Shown here: positions 35,836 through 45,823 of the stretch, one piece after another
Layout of the letters: each line of letters starts with the position of its first letter
How positions within the stretch are numbered: position 1 is the first letter of the stretch
The notes under the pieces: generated by a model
Seen by the model: only the letters and a program-made list of their open reading frames with translations
Told to the model about the DNA's origin: nothing
Database searches by the model: none
Position numbers and translations under genes: made by a program
Assembly (NCBI RefSeq): GCF_017301635.1
Contig: NZ_CP071091.1
Coordinates: 5,034,001 to 5,098,000, forward strand
Direction: 5' to 3'
Origin: Myxococcus landrumus
Lineage (GTDB): Bacteria; Myxococcota; Myxococcia; Myxococcales; Myxococcaceae
DNA length: 64,000 bases

Positions 35836-36591
35836 CTACGGCGTGAAGAGCTTGTCGGGCACCGTGGCCCGCGTGTCGCCCTTCAAGCCGGTGAAGCGCA
35901 CCACCCGCTGGCCACCGCGCCACACCTCGATGGTGCGCGGCATGGCCTCTCCCGTCGCGGGCGAGGTGTAGTCCAGGAAGCGCAGGTCCCACGCGTTCTT
36001 GGCGGCGTCCGTGTAGCGCAGCCGCGCGGGCCGGAAGCCGTCCTTGTAGACCCAGAACTGCGGACGCCCCTCGGCCATGTCGCCGAGCACGTACGCCACC
36101 TCGCCTCCGAAGCGCGCCAGCCCCGTGCGCGTCGTGTCGATGCCCAACCCCTGGAGGTACTGCTGCACCGACTCCTTCAGCGTCTGGATGGGCCCGCCGC
36201 CCGCGGCGAACAGCGGGCACACCTGCGTGACGAGCACCGACAGCGGCGCAATCTCATGGCCCTCCACCTTGCGGCGTCCGGCCACCTGCACCACGGCGCT
36301 GCGCGCGTTGCCATCCGGCACCGAGGCCTCGAAGCGGCAGCGCCCCGGCACCTTCACGTACAGCACCCCGTCGCCTTGCACGTCGGGGCGGTCCGTCGCC
36401 GCGCCCAGCGCAGCGCCCGCCTCCTTCACCGCGGGACCACTGAAGCTGAGCGAGCCCTCCACCCGGATTCCGGAGAGCTTGAGCTCCTCTCGCTCGGTCA
36501 CCATGCGCCGGAGGATGGAGCCCCCCGGCAACACGTAGGCCACGGCGGTGAAGGACAGCAGGACTGCGACGAGTGCGACGATGCGCTTCAC
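35836..36591 (-). CDS. Exported protein of unknown function, LolA-like
   Basis: 251 residues from a GTG at 36591 that overlaps the galU stop (GTGA). An N-terminal hydrophobic helix (RIVALVAVLLSFTAVAYVL) could be a signal peptide or an anchor. The mature part reads as a beta-rich sheet: RVEGSLSFSGPA, VLYVKVPGRCRFEASV, PQFWVYKDGFRPARLRY, MPRTIEVWRGGQRVVRFTGL, ending VPDKLFTP. This resembles LolA/LppX-type lipid-binding folds but no motif proves it. Coupling to galU suggests a role in the envelope. Confidence 0.6.
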   Translation of the reverse strand: MKRIVALVAVLLSFTAVAYVLPGGSILRRMVTEREELKLSGIRVEGSLSFSGPAVKEAGAALGAATDRPDVQGDGVLYVKVPGRCRFEASVPDGNARSAVVQVAGRRKVEGHEIAPLSVLVTQVCPLFAAGGGPIQTLKESVQQYLQGLGIDTTRTGLARFGGEVAYVLGDMAEGRPQFWVYKDGFRPARLRYTDAAKNAWDLRFLDYTSPATGEAMPRTIEVWRGGQRVVRFTGLKGDTRATVPDKLFTP

Positions 36592-37490
36592 GGCTTCTCC
36601 GTCTTCACGACCTCACGCATGTACTCGAGCAGCCCGCCCCGCAGCTCGGGGCGCTTGAGCGCGTAGGCGATGTTCGCCTTGAGGTACCCCACCTTGTCGC
36701 CCGCGTCATAGCGATGTCCCTTGAATTTGTAGCCCAAGAGACCGTGCGACTGCTGCAGCGTGGCAAGACCATCCGTGAGCTGGATTTCACCGCCCACACC
36801 CGGCGTCTGCTTCTCCAGGATGGGGAAGATTTCCGGCGGCAACACGTAGCGGCCGATGACGGCGAGGTTCGACGGCGCGGTGCCCTTCTTGGGCTTCTCC
36901 ACCACGCGGTCGATGCGGATGACGCCATCGCCCAGGTCCGTGCCGGCGGCGATGCCGTACATGTGCGTCTCGTCATCGGGCACTTCCATGAGCGCGATGA
37001 CGGCCTGGTTGTACTGGCGGTACACCCGGGCGAGCTGACGGATGCCCGGCTCCTCGGCATCAATCATGTCGTCGCCGAGGAGGACGCCGAAGGGCTCGTT
37101 GCCGATGGCGCTCTTCGCGCACAACACGGCGTGGCCGAGGCCCTTGGGCTCCTTCTGGCGGATGGAGACGACGCGGACCAGGTCGGCGATGGCGCGCAGC
37201 TTGTCCGCGTCCGCCGTCTTGCCGCGGGCGCGCAGGGTCGTCTCCAGCTCGAAGCCGATGTCGAAGTGGTCTTCGATGGCGCCCTTGCCGCGGCCGTTGA
37301 TGAGGACGACGTCCTCGATGCCAGCGGCCACCGCCTCCTCCACGATGTACTGGAGGGTGGGTGTGTCGACGATGGGCAACATCTCCTTGGGCACGGACTT
37401 CGTGGCGGGAAGAAAGCGCGTGCCGAGCCCGGCTGCCGGGATGACACACTTACGGATAAGGGGCTCTGCCTTCGGTGTGTGGGCGGACAT
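36588..37490 (-). CDS. galU: UTP--glucose-1-phosphate uridylyltransferase
   Basis: 300 residues from the ATG at 37490. The nucleotide-binding signature is VIPAAGLGTRFLPATKSVPK followed by EMLPIVDTPTLQYIVEEA, with FGVLLGDDMIDAEEPGI and VGYLKANIAYALKRPELR later. It supplies UDP-glucose for polysaccharide, LPS and trehalose. First gene of a two-gene operon with the 251-residue exported protein; its divergent neighbour is an outer-membrane protein 60 bp away. Confidence 0.95.
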   Translation of the reverse strand: MSAHTPKAEPLIRKCVIPAAGLGTRFLPATKSVPKEMLPIVDTPTLQYIVEEAVAAGIEDVVLINGRGKGAIEDHFDIGFELETTLRARGKTADADKLRAIADLVRVVSIRQKEPKGLGHAVLCAKSAIGNEPFGVLLGDDMIDAEEPGIRQLARVYRQYNQAVIALMEVPDDETHMYGIAAGTDLGDGVIRIDRVVEKPKKGTAPSNLAVIGRYVLPPEIFPILEKQTPGVGGEIQLTDGLATLQQSHGLLGYKFKGHRYDAGDKVGYLKANIAYALKRPELRGGLLEYMREVVKTEKP

Positions 37491-37550
37491 GAGGCCAGGG
37501 AATCTATTGGCGCCCCCTGACCCCATCAAGCTGGTTAGGATGGCACCCCC

Positions 37551-38402
37551 ATGTCGCTCCGTCCCGCTGTCCTGCTGTTCGCCGTGTGTGTCTCCACCGC
37601 CGCCCTGGCTCAACCTCATGAGGATTTGAGGGACGTCATGACGGCGCGCGCCTACGCCATGGGTGGGGCCTTCCGCGCCCTGGGCCTGGGCACGGAGGCC
37701 GTGCTGGGCAATCCCGCCGCCATGGCGATGTACCCCTCGTACCGTGTCGAATCGACGGGCGCCTGGGACACGCGCATCAAGGAAGGAATGCTCGGCGTCT
37801 CCATCATCGACGCGGCGACCAGCAAGCTGGCCATGGGGATTGACTACCACTGGGTCAGCCTGGGTCGTGGAGGGGCTCGTACCTCCGCGCATCTGAGCTC
37901 GATGGGCGTGGGGTTCGCGCTGACCCCGGGGATTCTGATTGGTGGGGTGGCGCGCTACCTGCGCATGAGCGGCATGGGGCGCTATGCGAACTCGGTGACA
38001 ATGGACACGGGGCTGCTGTTCCGGCTGTCGGACTCACTGACGGCGGGCCTGTCCGGGCACAACCTCATCAACACCGAGAACGTGGAGCTGTCCCGGTACT
38101 ACTCGGGCCACCTGGGCTACAGCTCCGGCGCGTTGACCCTGGCGGGCGACGTGCGCGCGGACTTCGAGACCGAGGACAAGACGACGATGACGTACAGCGG
38201 CGGGCTCGAGTACCTCGCCGGCATGCAGCTCCCGCTGCGCATGGGCTACATGTACGACGGCGTGACGCGCACGTCGAAGCTGAGCGGGGGCCTGGGCTTC
38301 ATGAGCGAGACGGGCAGCGGCCTGGACCTGGCGTACCGGCATGAGCTGGGCGGGCTGAAGAGCCGGATGCTGGCGCTCACCCTGCGCATGCAGATGAACT
38401 GA
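37551..38402 (+). CDS. Outer-membrane beta-barrel protein, PorV/FadL-like
   Basis: 283 residues. Signal peptide LRPAVLLFAVCVSTAALAQP (cleavage near 21). The N-terminal mature part AMGGAFRALGLGTEAVLGNP with AAMAM matches the start of PorV/OmpP1-type barrels (GGAF...NPA). Alternating strands follow, with an aromatic belt, and the last residue is Asn after LALTLRMQM, close to the usual terminal aromatic. Role unknown; such barrels carry hydrophobic compounds or help secretion. It converges with the TPR giant, 4 nt apart. Confidence 0.75.
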   Translation: MSLRPAVLLFAVCVSTAALAQPHEDLRDVMTARAYAMGGAFRALGLGTEAVLGNPAAMAMYPSYRVESTGAWDTRIKEGMLGVSIIDAATSKLAMGIDYHWVSLGRGGARTSAHLSSMGVGFALTPGILIGGVARYLRMSGMGRYANSVTMDTGLLFRLSDSLTAGLSGHNLINTENVELSRYYSGHLGYSSGALTLAGDVRADFETEDKTTMTYSGGLEYLAGMQLPLRMGYMYDGVTRTSKLSGGLGFMSETGSGLDLAYRHELGGLKSRMLALTLRMQMN

Positions 38403-38406
38403 GACG

Positions 38407-41400
38407 TCAGCGCGGCGCGCGCAGGGCGAGGTATCGCTCGGACGCGGCGAAGCGCAGGAGTTCCACCAGCTCCGCATCCTGCGAGCGGCGGGCTCGAATC
38501 ACCGTCACCGCGGGGCCCACGGCTCCGCAGGCCACCAGGCCCGCGCGATTGGCGGAGTCTCGCGCGGCGTCCACGAGGGATGAGGCCTTGAAGTCGCGCG
38601 TGCCGGGCTCGAGGAGCTCCAGGGTCCGCTCCAGGGCCCGCGGCGAGAGGGTGTCGCGCACGAGCTTCGCATCGGCGCTGGAGTCCTTCGGGTCCTTGAG
38701 GACGGTGGACAGCAGGGCCAGGGCGCGCAGGAGCTGAGCGCCCTTCATCGCGCGCAGGGCGAGCAGGTCCGGGGAGAGCGAGAGCAGGGCTCGGCCCGCG
38801 TGGAAGCGCAGCTCGGCGGCGGAGAGCGCCTGGCGGATGATGGCGCGGCCGACGAGCAGGCGCGGCTTGTCGGTGTGGGCGGCGGCGAAAGGGGGGCTGT
38901 CGTCGTCGGCGAGGACGAGCTCGGGCAGGTTGACGGAGAGGATTCGCGCCGAGGAGTGGAGCGCGTCGAGGACCGCGGGGGCACCTGGGCCGGCGACGGC
39001 TCGCAGAGGCTCGGAGGCGTCCGCGGCCCGACCCTGGGCGGGGAACAGCCGACACAGGGCGATTCCCGCGCACGCGAGCAGTTCACCAGCGGGGGTTCTC
39101 AGACCGGGGTGGCGCAGGCCGGCGCGCTCGTCGGCGGTGAGCGGTGGATGCTGGAGGCGCGGGGCGGGGCCTTCGCGTCCGGCGAGGGCTTCGACGATTT
39201 CCCGCATGAGGGCCGCGCGCGCGGTGTCGCCTCGGGTGTCGAAGAAGTCGGCGAGCTGTTCGTAGGTGGCGGTGTCGAGCGGGCGCTCTCGCAGTTGGCG
39301 GAAGACCTCGGGCTCGGTGTCCGAGGAAGGAGCGGGCGCTGGAGGGATGGGGTTTTCGCGCGTCTCCGTTGCTCCGACGGAGAGCGGCGGTGGCGGCTTG
39401 GAGATGAAGGAGCGGCCCTGGGCGGGGCTGGCTTCAGGGCGGCCGCCACGGACGACTCGGCGCACGGGGTCCATGCGGCCTGGAGGCGCTTCCCAGGAGA
39501 TGACCCGCGTCTCTGGGACGGGCGCGGCATCGAGGTCCACGGCGCTTCCCGTGATGAGGTCGATGGCCTTTCCGCCTCGGGGGTTCTCGGGGGGATTGGC
39601 GGGACGCGATGGGCCTTTGGCTCGTGCTGGCGCGCTCTCCGTGGGCGGGGCGGAGATGGGTGCGCTCTCGGCGGCGGGTGCACGCGGGGGTTCGCCGCGT
39701 GATGCGGGAGCGCGCGGGCTTGGGGCTGGCGCATTGTCGGCGGCAGCGGATGCGCGAGCGGGTTCTCCTCGCGACGCCGATGCACGCGGCTGGACGGGCG
39801 CTGGCGAGGGTTCGGTGGCGGGTGCGGCGCGAGATGCCGGGTTGCGCTGACCTGGTGCTGGTGCACTTTCCGCGGCGGATGAAGCGCGAGACGGCTCTCC
39901 GTGAGCCGCCGATGTTCGCTGACCCGACGGAACAGGCCCCTCGCTGGCAGGGGCCGTACGCGACTGCGCACCACGCCCGGCAGCACCACGCGGACCTGGC
40001 GCGGCTCCGCTCTCGTCAACAACTGGAGCACGAGATGGTTCGCCACGAGGAGCCGATGCACGCGGGCCCGACTTGGGTGTGGCGGGGTTCTCTGTCGCGG
40101 GTGGAGGCCGAGCTGAATCTCCGCGCGATTGCGGGCTGCGCTGGCCTGGCGGTGACGAACTCTCAGCGACGGGTGAGAGCCGCGGGGGCTCACCGCGAGA
40201 CACGGGAGCGCGCGCGTTCAACGCGGGCGCGTTCTCCGCGACAGGTGAAAGCCTCGGTGGCTCACCACGAGCTTCGGATGCACGCGGACTCGGCGAGGGC
40301 GCACTCGCCGCCGAGGGCGATGGCCGGGCTGATTCGCCGTGAGGCGATGAAGATCTCTGCCCCGGTGCGGCTGTGGCCTCAGCAGCAGCGCGAGCGCGAG
40401 GAGATTCTCCACGAGATGCGGCTGCGGCCTCCGAGGCAGCACGAGTGCGAGGAGATTCTCCACGAGATGCGGCTGCCCCCTGCCCCGGCGCCGATGTGGA
40501 CTCGGCAGCCACTTGCGTACGCGCAGGTTCGGCACGCGACGCTGATGCGCGCTGATTCGACGCGGGCGCTGACGGTCCCTTCTCCTCGGTGCGTGACGCG
40601 AACTTGTCCGCACTAGACTGCGCAACGTGGGTCCCGAAGACAACGGTCGACCCCGAGAGGACAGGCTGTTCCAGCGCTGGCCCCAAGGGTCCAAGCGCGT
40701 CCATGCCGGACTCAGCAGCGAAACCGGACGGGTTCGTGGATTCCTCGGCAGGAGGCGCAACAGCTCCCTTCGATGGGATGAGCGTCTCGGCTCCGGTGCC
40801 CCGCGGCGCCAGCATCTTCCGCACTGGCTCTTCATCCGCGCCGCGAGGGCCTCGTCCTCCTCGCGGACCTCCAGATGATGCATCGCTCGATGCCGCATCG
40901 GGCCCTGCGGATGACGTGACCTCATCGGACAGGTCGCCCCCCGCCGCCACGAGCGACGAGGTCGCCACCGGCAATGGCGCCAGCGGAGACTTCGGACCAC
41001 TCGGCTCTCGACGAGGTATCGCACTGCGTGGAGGCTCGGGAGGCGCGGGCTCCCGCTCCTCGAGCGCCTGCTTCAATCCCTCCGCGCGACGCGCGTAGAC
41101 CCTCGCACGGTCAGGATTGCCGAGAGACTCACGCCACAAGTGCGCCAGCCGCTCCCACGCTCGAATCCGCTCGACTTCGTCCTCCGTCGCCGTGGCCGCA
41201 TGCTCAAGCGCCCACGCCGCTTCCCCAGTGTTGCCGCGCGCCAGCAGGCGCTCCACGAGCATCAGCCACGCGTCCTTGTGACCCGGCTCGAAGCGCACCG
41301 CCTGACGCAGCTCGTTCAGCGCCCCCTCTGCGTCACCCGACGACTCGAGCGTCGCCACCCACTCCAGACGCGCCTGACGCGCGGCCGGCCCACGTGGCTC

Positions 41401-44184
41401 CCTCGCGAGCTGCGCCCGCAAGAGCTGACCCAACGCCGCCGTGTCTCCCAGCTCCCTCGCGAGCCAGAGAAGCCTCTCGAGTGCCTGTTCGCTCTCGGGG
41501 CTCTCGATGAGCACCTCACCCCATGCCCACTGCGCGAGGCGCGAATCCCCCAGGGCGTCCTCGGCGGTGCGCGCAAGCACTCGCAACGCCTCCGCCCGGT
41601 CAGGAGCCCTGCGCGGCGCCGTGGCAAGCATGGTCCGCAACCGCGATGCAACAGTCCCTCGCGCCTCACCCTCCACGCAGAGGAGCAGCCCCGCGAGCGC
41701 GGGCAACAACCCAGGCACGAGCGACTCCGCCGCCTCGAAGTCCACGCGCGCCTTCTGTGGCTCCCCCATGTGGAGCCAGCGCTCGCCTCGAGTCAGCAGC
41801 GCGGTCGCACGCGCATGCCCCGTCCGCGCCCTTTGGATGGCCTCATCGAGCGCTCGCCGGACCAGGGAGGCATCGCCTCGGGAGGACAGCAGACGGACCT
41901 GCTCTCGCAGCGCGGAGCGGTCCCCCGTCAGCTCGACAATCTCCCCGTACATGCGCGCGGCCCCCGCGGGGTCCTGGAGCTCGGTCTCCATCACCTCCGC
42001 GAGACGCGTCAGTGCTTCCGCACGAGCGGCCGGGTCCTTCGCGCGGTCCGCACGCTTGAGATAGAGCTGGGCCAGCTCCCGCCACGCACGACGCGCGATG
42101 AGCTGTGCCTCGAGCTTCTGTGAGCGCGCCCATTCCTCGGCGGACTCTCCCTTGCCAGCGACCGACGCTCCGGGCTTCTCCGTGCTCGCGGGTGGCACGG
42201 AGTCTGGTCGCGGAGTGGAGGGAACACTCGCGGCGGGCCGGGCACTCAGCGCGGCGAGGAGGTCCGCGAGAGGCATCTCCATGGTCTCCGAACGAGGCGC
42301 CTCATTCGCGAGGCTCGGAGTCGCCGCGGGGATGACCTGAGTCCTCGCACGAGAGGGCTCCACGGTCGCCGGGAGTTTGACCGGAGGCTCCTCCGCCTTC
42401 GTCGCGACGTTGCGCTCAGGCACGGGCTGCGTCGCGCGAGGTGCCTCGGGCACGACAGGCTCGCTCCATGGGACGGAGAGCACCTCTGGCGCCACACCTG
42501 GCATTTCGACCAGGGTCTTCGTACGGAGGTCGGCTTCTGACTCCGACTCTTTCGAGAGGGACGGCGTGGCTCCGTGGCTCGCATCCGTGGGCTCGGCCGA
42601 AGGCGCGGACTCCGCCGGGAACACTCCCGGAGCAGCCAAGGACCGCTCCTCTGCGCCTTGTGACACCAACGCCTTTGGCGCCTCTCCGGTCGAGGACGTC
42701 TTGTCCTCCGAATGAGGGACGGACTCCTTGGCCTCGCCAGTCCGAACCTCATTCGAGGTCGCCGCGATGGCGGTGTCCGTCAGGCCTGAGCGACTCACGC
42801 CTTCAGGCGTTTCCGCCTGGAGAGACACCGCATCGGACTGTTGTGACGCGCCGGGTGCCTCACCCACTTGAGATGTCGCGGCATCAGCTGGTTCCGTGCT
42901 CGACACCAGAGCTGCTTCGCCGCCACTGCTCGCGTTGGACGCCTCAGTTGCCAACGCACCAGCCTCGTTCGTGGAAGCTCCACGCTCCGGAGATGGCGAC
43001 GCCCCCTGGCTCCGCTCATCGACTGGCGAAGACGTCGAATCCGCCTGCACGTCGACGCGCTCATCACCAGCAGACGACGGGGACACCGCTCCGTTCGCAG
43101 CCGCCTCATCCGCGCTGGGCACAGCCGTCACGGCGGACTCGAGTCCACCGTGTTCGTCAGCAGCAGGTGACGGAGGCACATCAGGCCCACTCGACACCTG
43201 CTCCTCGGGCGGAGCCTCAGTGGCCGCATTGCTTTCGCTCCGCACATCACCCAGAGGCAATTGCTGCCCGTCCGGCTCCGCGCCCACAGGTCGAGCCGCC
43301 GCAGCTTGCAGGCTCACGCTCGACTCAGCCGAGGTCCGCGCAGGCGCAGCGCGACCATGACTCCCACTCGACGGGCTCTCCACCGAAGCCACATCCCACG
43401 GAACCAGCAGCGCCTGCGCTCCATCCCCCTTCGACTCTTGCGCAGTCGCCTCGACGCCCACGGGCGCATCCGCGCCCTCCGTGTCCAATCCCAGCGGGGG
43501 ACCCTCGACCTGGAACTGGGCCCACGACAACTCCATCGTCAGCGAGCGGCGCGGCGGCGACACCGTCGGGGCGACCGAGGCCACCCCCACCGCATCCACC
43601 ACGGTGGCCATGTGAGAGTCCGCGTCCTCCCAGACAGACACGCCCCTCACCCCTGACTTCAGGGCCGGCAAGCTCCCGAGAACCCCCCTCGACGCCACCG
43701 GCTCGCGGCCTTCCTGCCTCGCCCGAAGCACCTCGAGCACCCGCCGCGCACGCCGGTCCTCCGGAAACTCCTCCACCAACCCCTCGAGCACCAACATCGC
43801 GCGAGGCACCTGCCCCGTCTTGCGCAACACCCGCGCGAGCTGCCTGCGCACCGCGCGCCGCACCTCCACGGGCGCCGTCGCCGGCACCGAGCCCAGCAAC
43901 TCAATGGCAACAGTCTCAGCCCCCGCCAGACGCGAGAAGCGTCCGAGCGCGGCGGCCAACCGTGGCGACATGGGCAACGTGCGGCCCGCGTTCGCCAACT
44001 CCTCGAATGCTCGCGACGAGGACCCTTCGCGCAGCCACCGCACGGCGGACCGGAAGTGGCGAGCCACCCCCTCTACTGCTTCAGCCGTCGGCCCGACGTC
44101 GAGCATGCCGGTTCGGGGCACCTCCTGTCGGACGGCCCCAGACTCCGGCGTGCCGGCGCCCTTGCCGTTTCTCACGCCACCCAT
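38407..44184 (-). CDS. Giant TPR protein with disordered repeats
   Basis: 1925 residues from the ATG at 44184. A perfect AGGAGGT lies 14 nt before Met27, so the true start is uncertain. Order: helical TPR-like start (35-150, AVRWLREGSSSRAFEELANA); Ser/Glu/Pro-rich disorder to about 680; a TPR block (about 690-1045, RAWRELAQLYLKRADRAKDP, ALNELRQAVRFEPGHKDAWL); a Pro/Ser/Arg region (1195-1530) of loose 24-residue repeats around SRGEPPR; and a conserved helical end (about 1620-1925: EVFRQLRERPLDTATYEQLA, AELRFHAGRALLSLSP). No signal or membrane helix. The end faintly resembles an M48-like fold without HExxH. Function unknown. Confidence 0.85.
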   Translation of the reverse strand: MGGVRNGKGAGTPESGAVRQEVPRTGMLDVGPTAEAVEGVARHFRSAVRWLREGSSSRAFEELANAGRTLPMSPRLAAALGRFSRLAGAETVAIELLGSVPATAPVEVRRAVRRQLARVLRKTGQVPRAMLVLEGLVEEFPEDRRARRVLEVLRARQEGREPVASRGVLGSLPALKSGVRGVSVWEDADSHMATVVDAVGVASVAPTVSPPRRSLTMELSWAQFQVEGPPLGLDTEGADAPVGVEATAQESKGDGAQALLVPWDVASVESPSSGSHGRAAPARTSAESSVSLQAAAARPVGAEPDGQQLPLGDVRSESNAATEAPPEEQVSSGPDVPPSPAADEHGGLESAVTAVPSADEAAANGAVSPSSAGDERVDVQADSTSSPVDERSQGASPSPERGASTNEAGALATEASNASSGGEAALVSSTEPADAATSQVGEAPGASQQSDAVSLQAETPEGVSRSGLTDTAIAATSNEVRTGEAKESVPHSEDKTSSTGEAPKALVSQGAEERSLAAPGVFPAESAPSAEPTDASHGATPSLSKESESEADLRTKTLVEMPGVAPEVLSVPWSEPVVPEAPRATQPVPERNVATKAEEPPVKLPATVEPSRARTQVIPAATPSLANEAPRSETMEMPLADLLAALSARPAASVPSTPRPDSVPPASTEKPGASVAGKGESAEEWARSQKLEAQLIARRAWRELAQLYLKRADRAKDPAARAEALTRLAEVMETELQDPAGAARMYGEIVELTGDRSALREQVRLLSSRGDASLVRRALDEAIQRARTGHARATALLTRGERWLHMGEPQKARVDFEAAESLVPGLLPALAGLLLCVEGEARGTVASRLRTMLATAPRRAPDRAEALRVLARTAEDALGDSRLAQWAWGEVLIESPESEQALERLLWLARELGDTAALGQLLRAQLAREPRGPAARQARLEWVATLESSGDAEGALNELRQAVRFEPGHKDAWLMLVERLLARGNTGEAAWALEHAATATEDEVERIRAWERLAHLWRESLGNPDRARVYARRAEGLKQALEEREPAPPEPPRSAIPRREPSGPKSPLAPLPVATSSLVAAGGDLSDEVTSSAGPDAASSDASSGGPRGGRGPRGADEEPVRKMLAPRGTGAETLIPSKGAVAPPAEESTNPSGFAAESGMDALGPLGPALEQPVLSGSTVVFGTHVAQSSADKFASRTEEKGPSAPASNQRASASRAEPARTQVAAESTSAPGQGAAASRGESPRTRAASEAAAASRGESPRARAAAEATAAPGQRSSSPHGESARPSPSAASAPSPSPRASEARGEPPRLSPVAENAPALNARAPVSRGEPPRLSPVAESSSPPGQRSPQSRGDSARPPPATENPATPKSGPRASAPRGEPSRAPVVDESGAAPGPRGAAGRGAQSRTAPASEGPVPSGQRTSAAHGEPSRASSAAESAPAPGQRNPASRAAPATEPSPAPVQPRASASRGEPARASAAADNAPAPSPRAPASRGEPPRAPAAESAPISAPPTESAPARAKGPSRPANPPENPRGGKAIDLITGSAVDLDAAPVPETRVISWEAPPGRMDPVRRVVRGGRPEASPAQGRSFISKPPPPLSVGATETRENPIPPAPAPSSDTEPEVFRQLRERPLDTATYEQLADFFDTRGDTARAALMREIVEALAGREGPAPRLQHPPLTADERAGLRHPGLRTPAGELLACAGIALCRLFPAQGRAADASEPLRAVAGPGAPAVLDALHSSARILSVNLPELVLADDDSPPFAAAHTDKPRLLVGRAIIRQALSAAELRFHAGRALLSLSPDLLALRAMKGAQLLRALALLSTVLKDPKDSSADAKLVRDTLSPRALERTLELLEPGTRDFKASSLVDAARDSANRAGLVACGAVGPAVTVIRARRSQDAELVELLRFAASERYLALRAPR
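39590..40600 (-). repeat. Loose 24-residue Pro/Ser/Arg repeats in the TPR giant
   Basis: About 12-14 degenerate units of the type ASRGEPPRxxPxAExAPxPG-QR. Period drifts between 20 and 28 residues, and the core SRGE(P/S)xR is the best-kept element. Basic and proline-rich, it contrasts with the acidic disorder further upstream in the protein. Confidence 0.75.
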
Positions 44185-44728
44185 GGGCGCAGCAGTCTAC
44201 ACAACGATGGCCATCGCGGTTGTCGCCGTCCTTCGTCCTGTCCGAAATGCCCAGCCCACCGAGGCCCGTGCGGTGGACAGCCACCCCGAAGGCAGCCTCC
44301 AGGACCTCCGCATCCTCGCCGCCGATGACGGCCTGACGGGCCGGACCCGCGCCATCCCCGAGCAACAAGCGGCAAGCGACCCACGTCTGGCGAAACTTGA
44401 CGGCGAAGGCCAAGGCCTCGTGCCCCCTACCGAGCCCTCCCGAAGGTCACCTCTCCCTACGTGGCCCGGGTGGACCGACGACGACGAAGCCCCCCGCCGG
44501 CTGCGCCGCCCTCGAGGCCACGCCCCACCTCGCCGGCGTGGGAACGGCCATGCAGGAGGGACAGCCCCCGCAGGCTCACTCGCACGGACTCGCGCTACAG
44601 CGTCGCGCGGTGCTTCGTGGACCAAGGCCCGCCAGGCAAAGACCCGCCTCCACGGCGGCGTGCGCCGCGCCCACGCGCAACCCCAAGCGGAACGCACCAA
44701 GGCCGCGACTCCACCTGCGTCGCCGGAG
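44185..44728. other. 544-bp stretch without a supported gene
   Basis: It lies between the start of the TPR giant and the end of the RluA gene, so it should hold the giant's promoter. Short open frames on both strands give Arg/Gly/Pro-rich translations with no domain. I see no convincing promoter, RNA or repeat. Confidence 0.5.
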
Positions 44729-45664
44729 CTACTTCAAGGGCACGGCCCCAGTGGGAACCTCGACCCCCGCGAGCGTGAAGAAGCGCAGCAGGTCCTCGGG
44801 CACCGGAGCCTCCATGCGCAGCAGCCGCTCCCAGCGAGGATGCAGCAGCTCCAACGCCTGCGCATGCAACAAGCAACGCGCCGCGTCCACCCCACCCGCC
44901 TTCGCCGCGCCGCCATAACGCGAGTCGCCCAGAATCGGCGCCCCCAGCGCCGTCAGGTGCGCCCGCAGCTGGTGCGTGCGCCCTGTCTGAGGCAGCAGCT
45001 CCACCACGCAGAACTCCGCCCCCGCATACAGCGTGCGGAAGTGCGTCAGCGCGGGCACGCCATTGGCGGCACGCGTCGCGCGCCACCGCCCCGGACGCGA
45101 AGGGTCCCTCGACAGCGGCAGGTCCACCGTCCCCGAGGCAGGCAGTCCGGGCCCCGTCGCCGCCACATAGCGCTTGCGCGCACGCCCATGCCGGAACTCC
45201 GCCGCCAGCGCGGACGTCGCCCGCGGCTCCTTCCCGAACACCGTCACCCCCGACGTCTCCCGGTCCAACCGGTGCACCAGCCCCGCCTCGCGTCCCAGGT
45301 ACGCACTCACCTGGTCCACCAGACTGCCACCCACCCGAGCCTCCGTCGGCTGCGCGGGGAGCCCCGCGGGCTTGTCCACCGCGAGCACCTCCTCGTCCTC
45401 ATGCAGCACCCGGAACGAAGGGGCCGGCGGCGCCTCCGCCAGCGGGCTGTGGCCGCCTTCCTCCAGCACCACCCCCACCACCTGGCCCAGCACCAGCCGC
45501 GTCTTCGCGTCCCGGCAGCGACGCCCGGCCACGTACACCGCGCCCACGTCCACCAACCCGCGCGCCTGCTCCACGGGCAGGCCGAGCTCCTGGGCCACCG
45601 CGTCCGCCACGGCCCGCCCCACGCCCGCGCCTTCCACCCGGAATGTCCGACGCTTCACGGCCAC
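44729..45664 (-). CDS. RluA-family pseudouridine synthase
   Basis: 311 residues from a GTG at 45664; a second GTG two codons later has the better spacing to GGAG. An S4-like RNA-binding domain (about 20-65) precedes the catalytic domain with GLVHRLDRETSGVTVFGKEP, where Asp134 is the nucleophile, and LLPQTGRTHQLRAHLTALGA plus PILGDSRYGG downstream. The RluC/RluD branch is likely, acting on 23S rRNA, but the target position cannot be read from sequence. Divergent from the peptidase gene by 159 bp. Confidence 0.9.
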   Translation of the reverse strand: MAVKRRTFRVEGAGVGRAVADAVAQELGLPVEQARGLVDVGAVYVAGRRCRDAKTRLVLGQVVGVVLEEGGHSPLAEAPPAPSFRVLHEDEEVLAVDKPAGLPAQPTEARVGGSLVDQVSAYLGREAGLVHRLDRETSGVTVFGKEPRATSALAAEFRHGRARKRYVAATGPGLPASGTVDLPLSRDPSRPGRWRATRAANGVPALTHFRTLYAGAEFCVVELLPQTGRTHQLRAHLTALGAPILGDSRYGGAAKAGGVDAARCLLHAQALELLHPRWERLLRMEAPVPEDLLRFFTLAGVEVPTGAVPLK

Positions 45665-45823
45665 ACCTCTCCACGTCCCGTTCGCAGTCGCTCGCTACAG
45701 AAAGGCGCGCGGAACCACAAGCCAGCCCTCCGGAGATTCCGCTGGCTAACAGCTCCCACAAGACACCGAGCTCCCCACCTCGCCTCCCTCACGCGCGCCG
45801 CCCCTGGTAGCTTGCGCGCCCCC

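Noticed and set aside
42441-44336. Plus-strand frame of 631 codons opposite the TPR giant
   Set aside because: Pro/Arg/Ser-rich shadow of disordered coding sequence; no start signal.
44197-44700. Possible small gene in the gap before the TPR giant
   Set aside because: Trp/Arg-rich composition, no ribosome site and no domain; below the level I can support.
43820-45823. Upstream extension of the M3-like peptidase to 43820
   Set aside because: The extension crosses the TPR giant start and the RluA gene in antisense and has no family content before Met at 45824.
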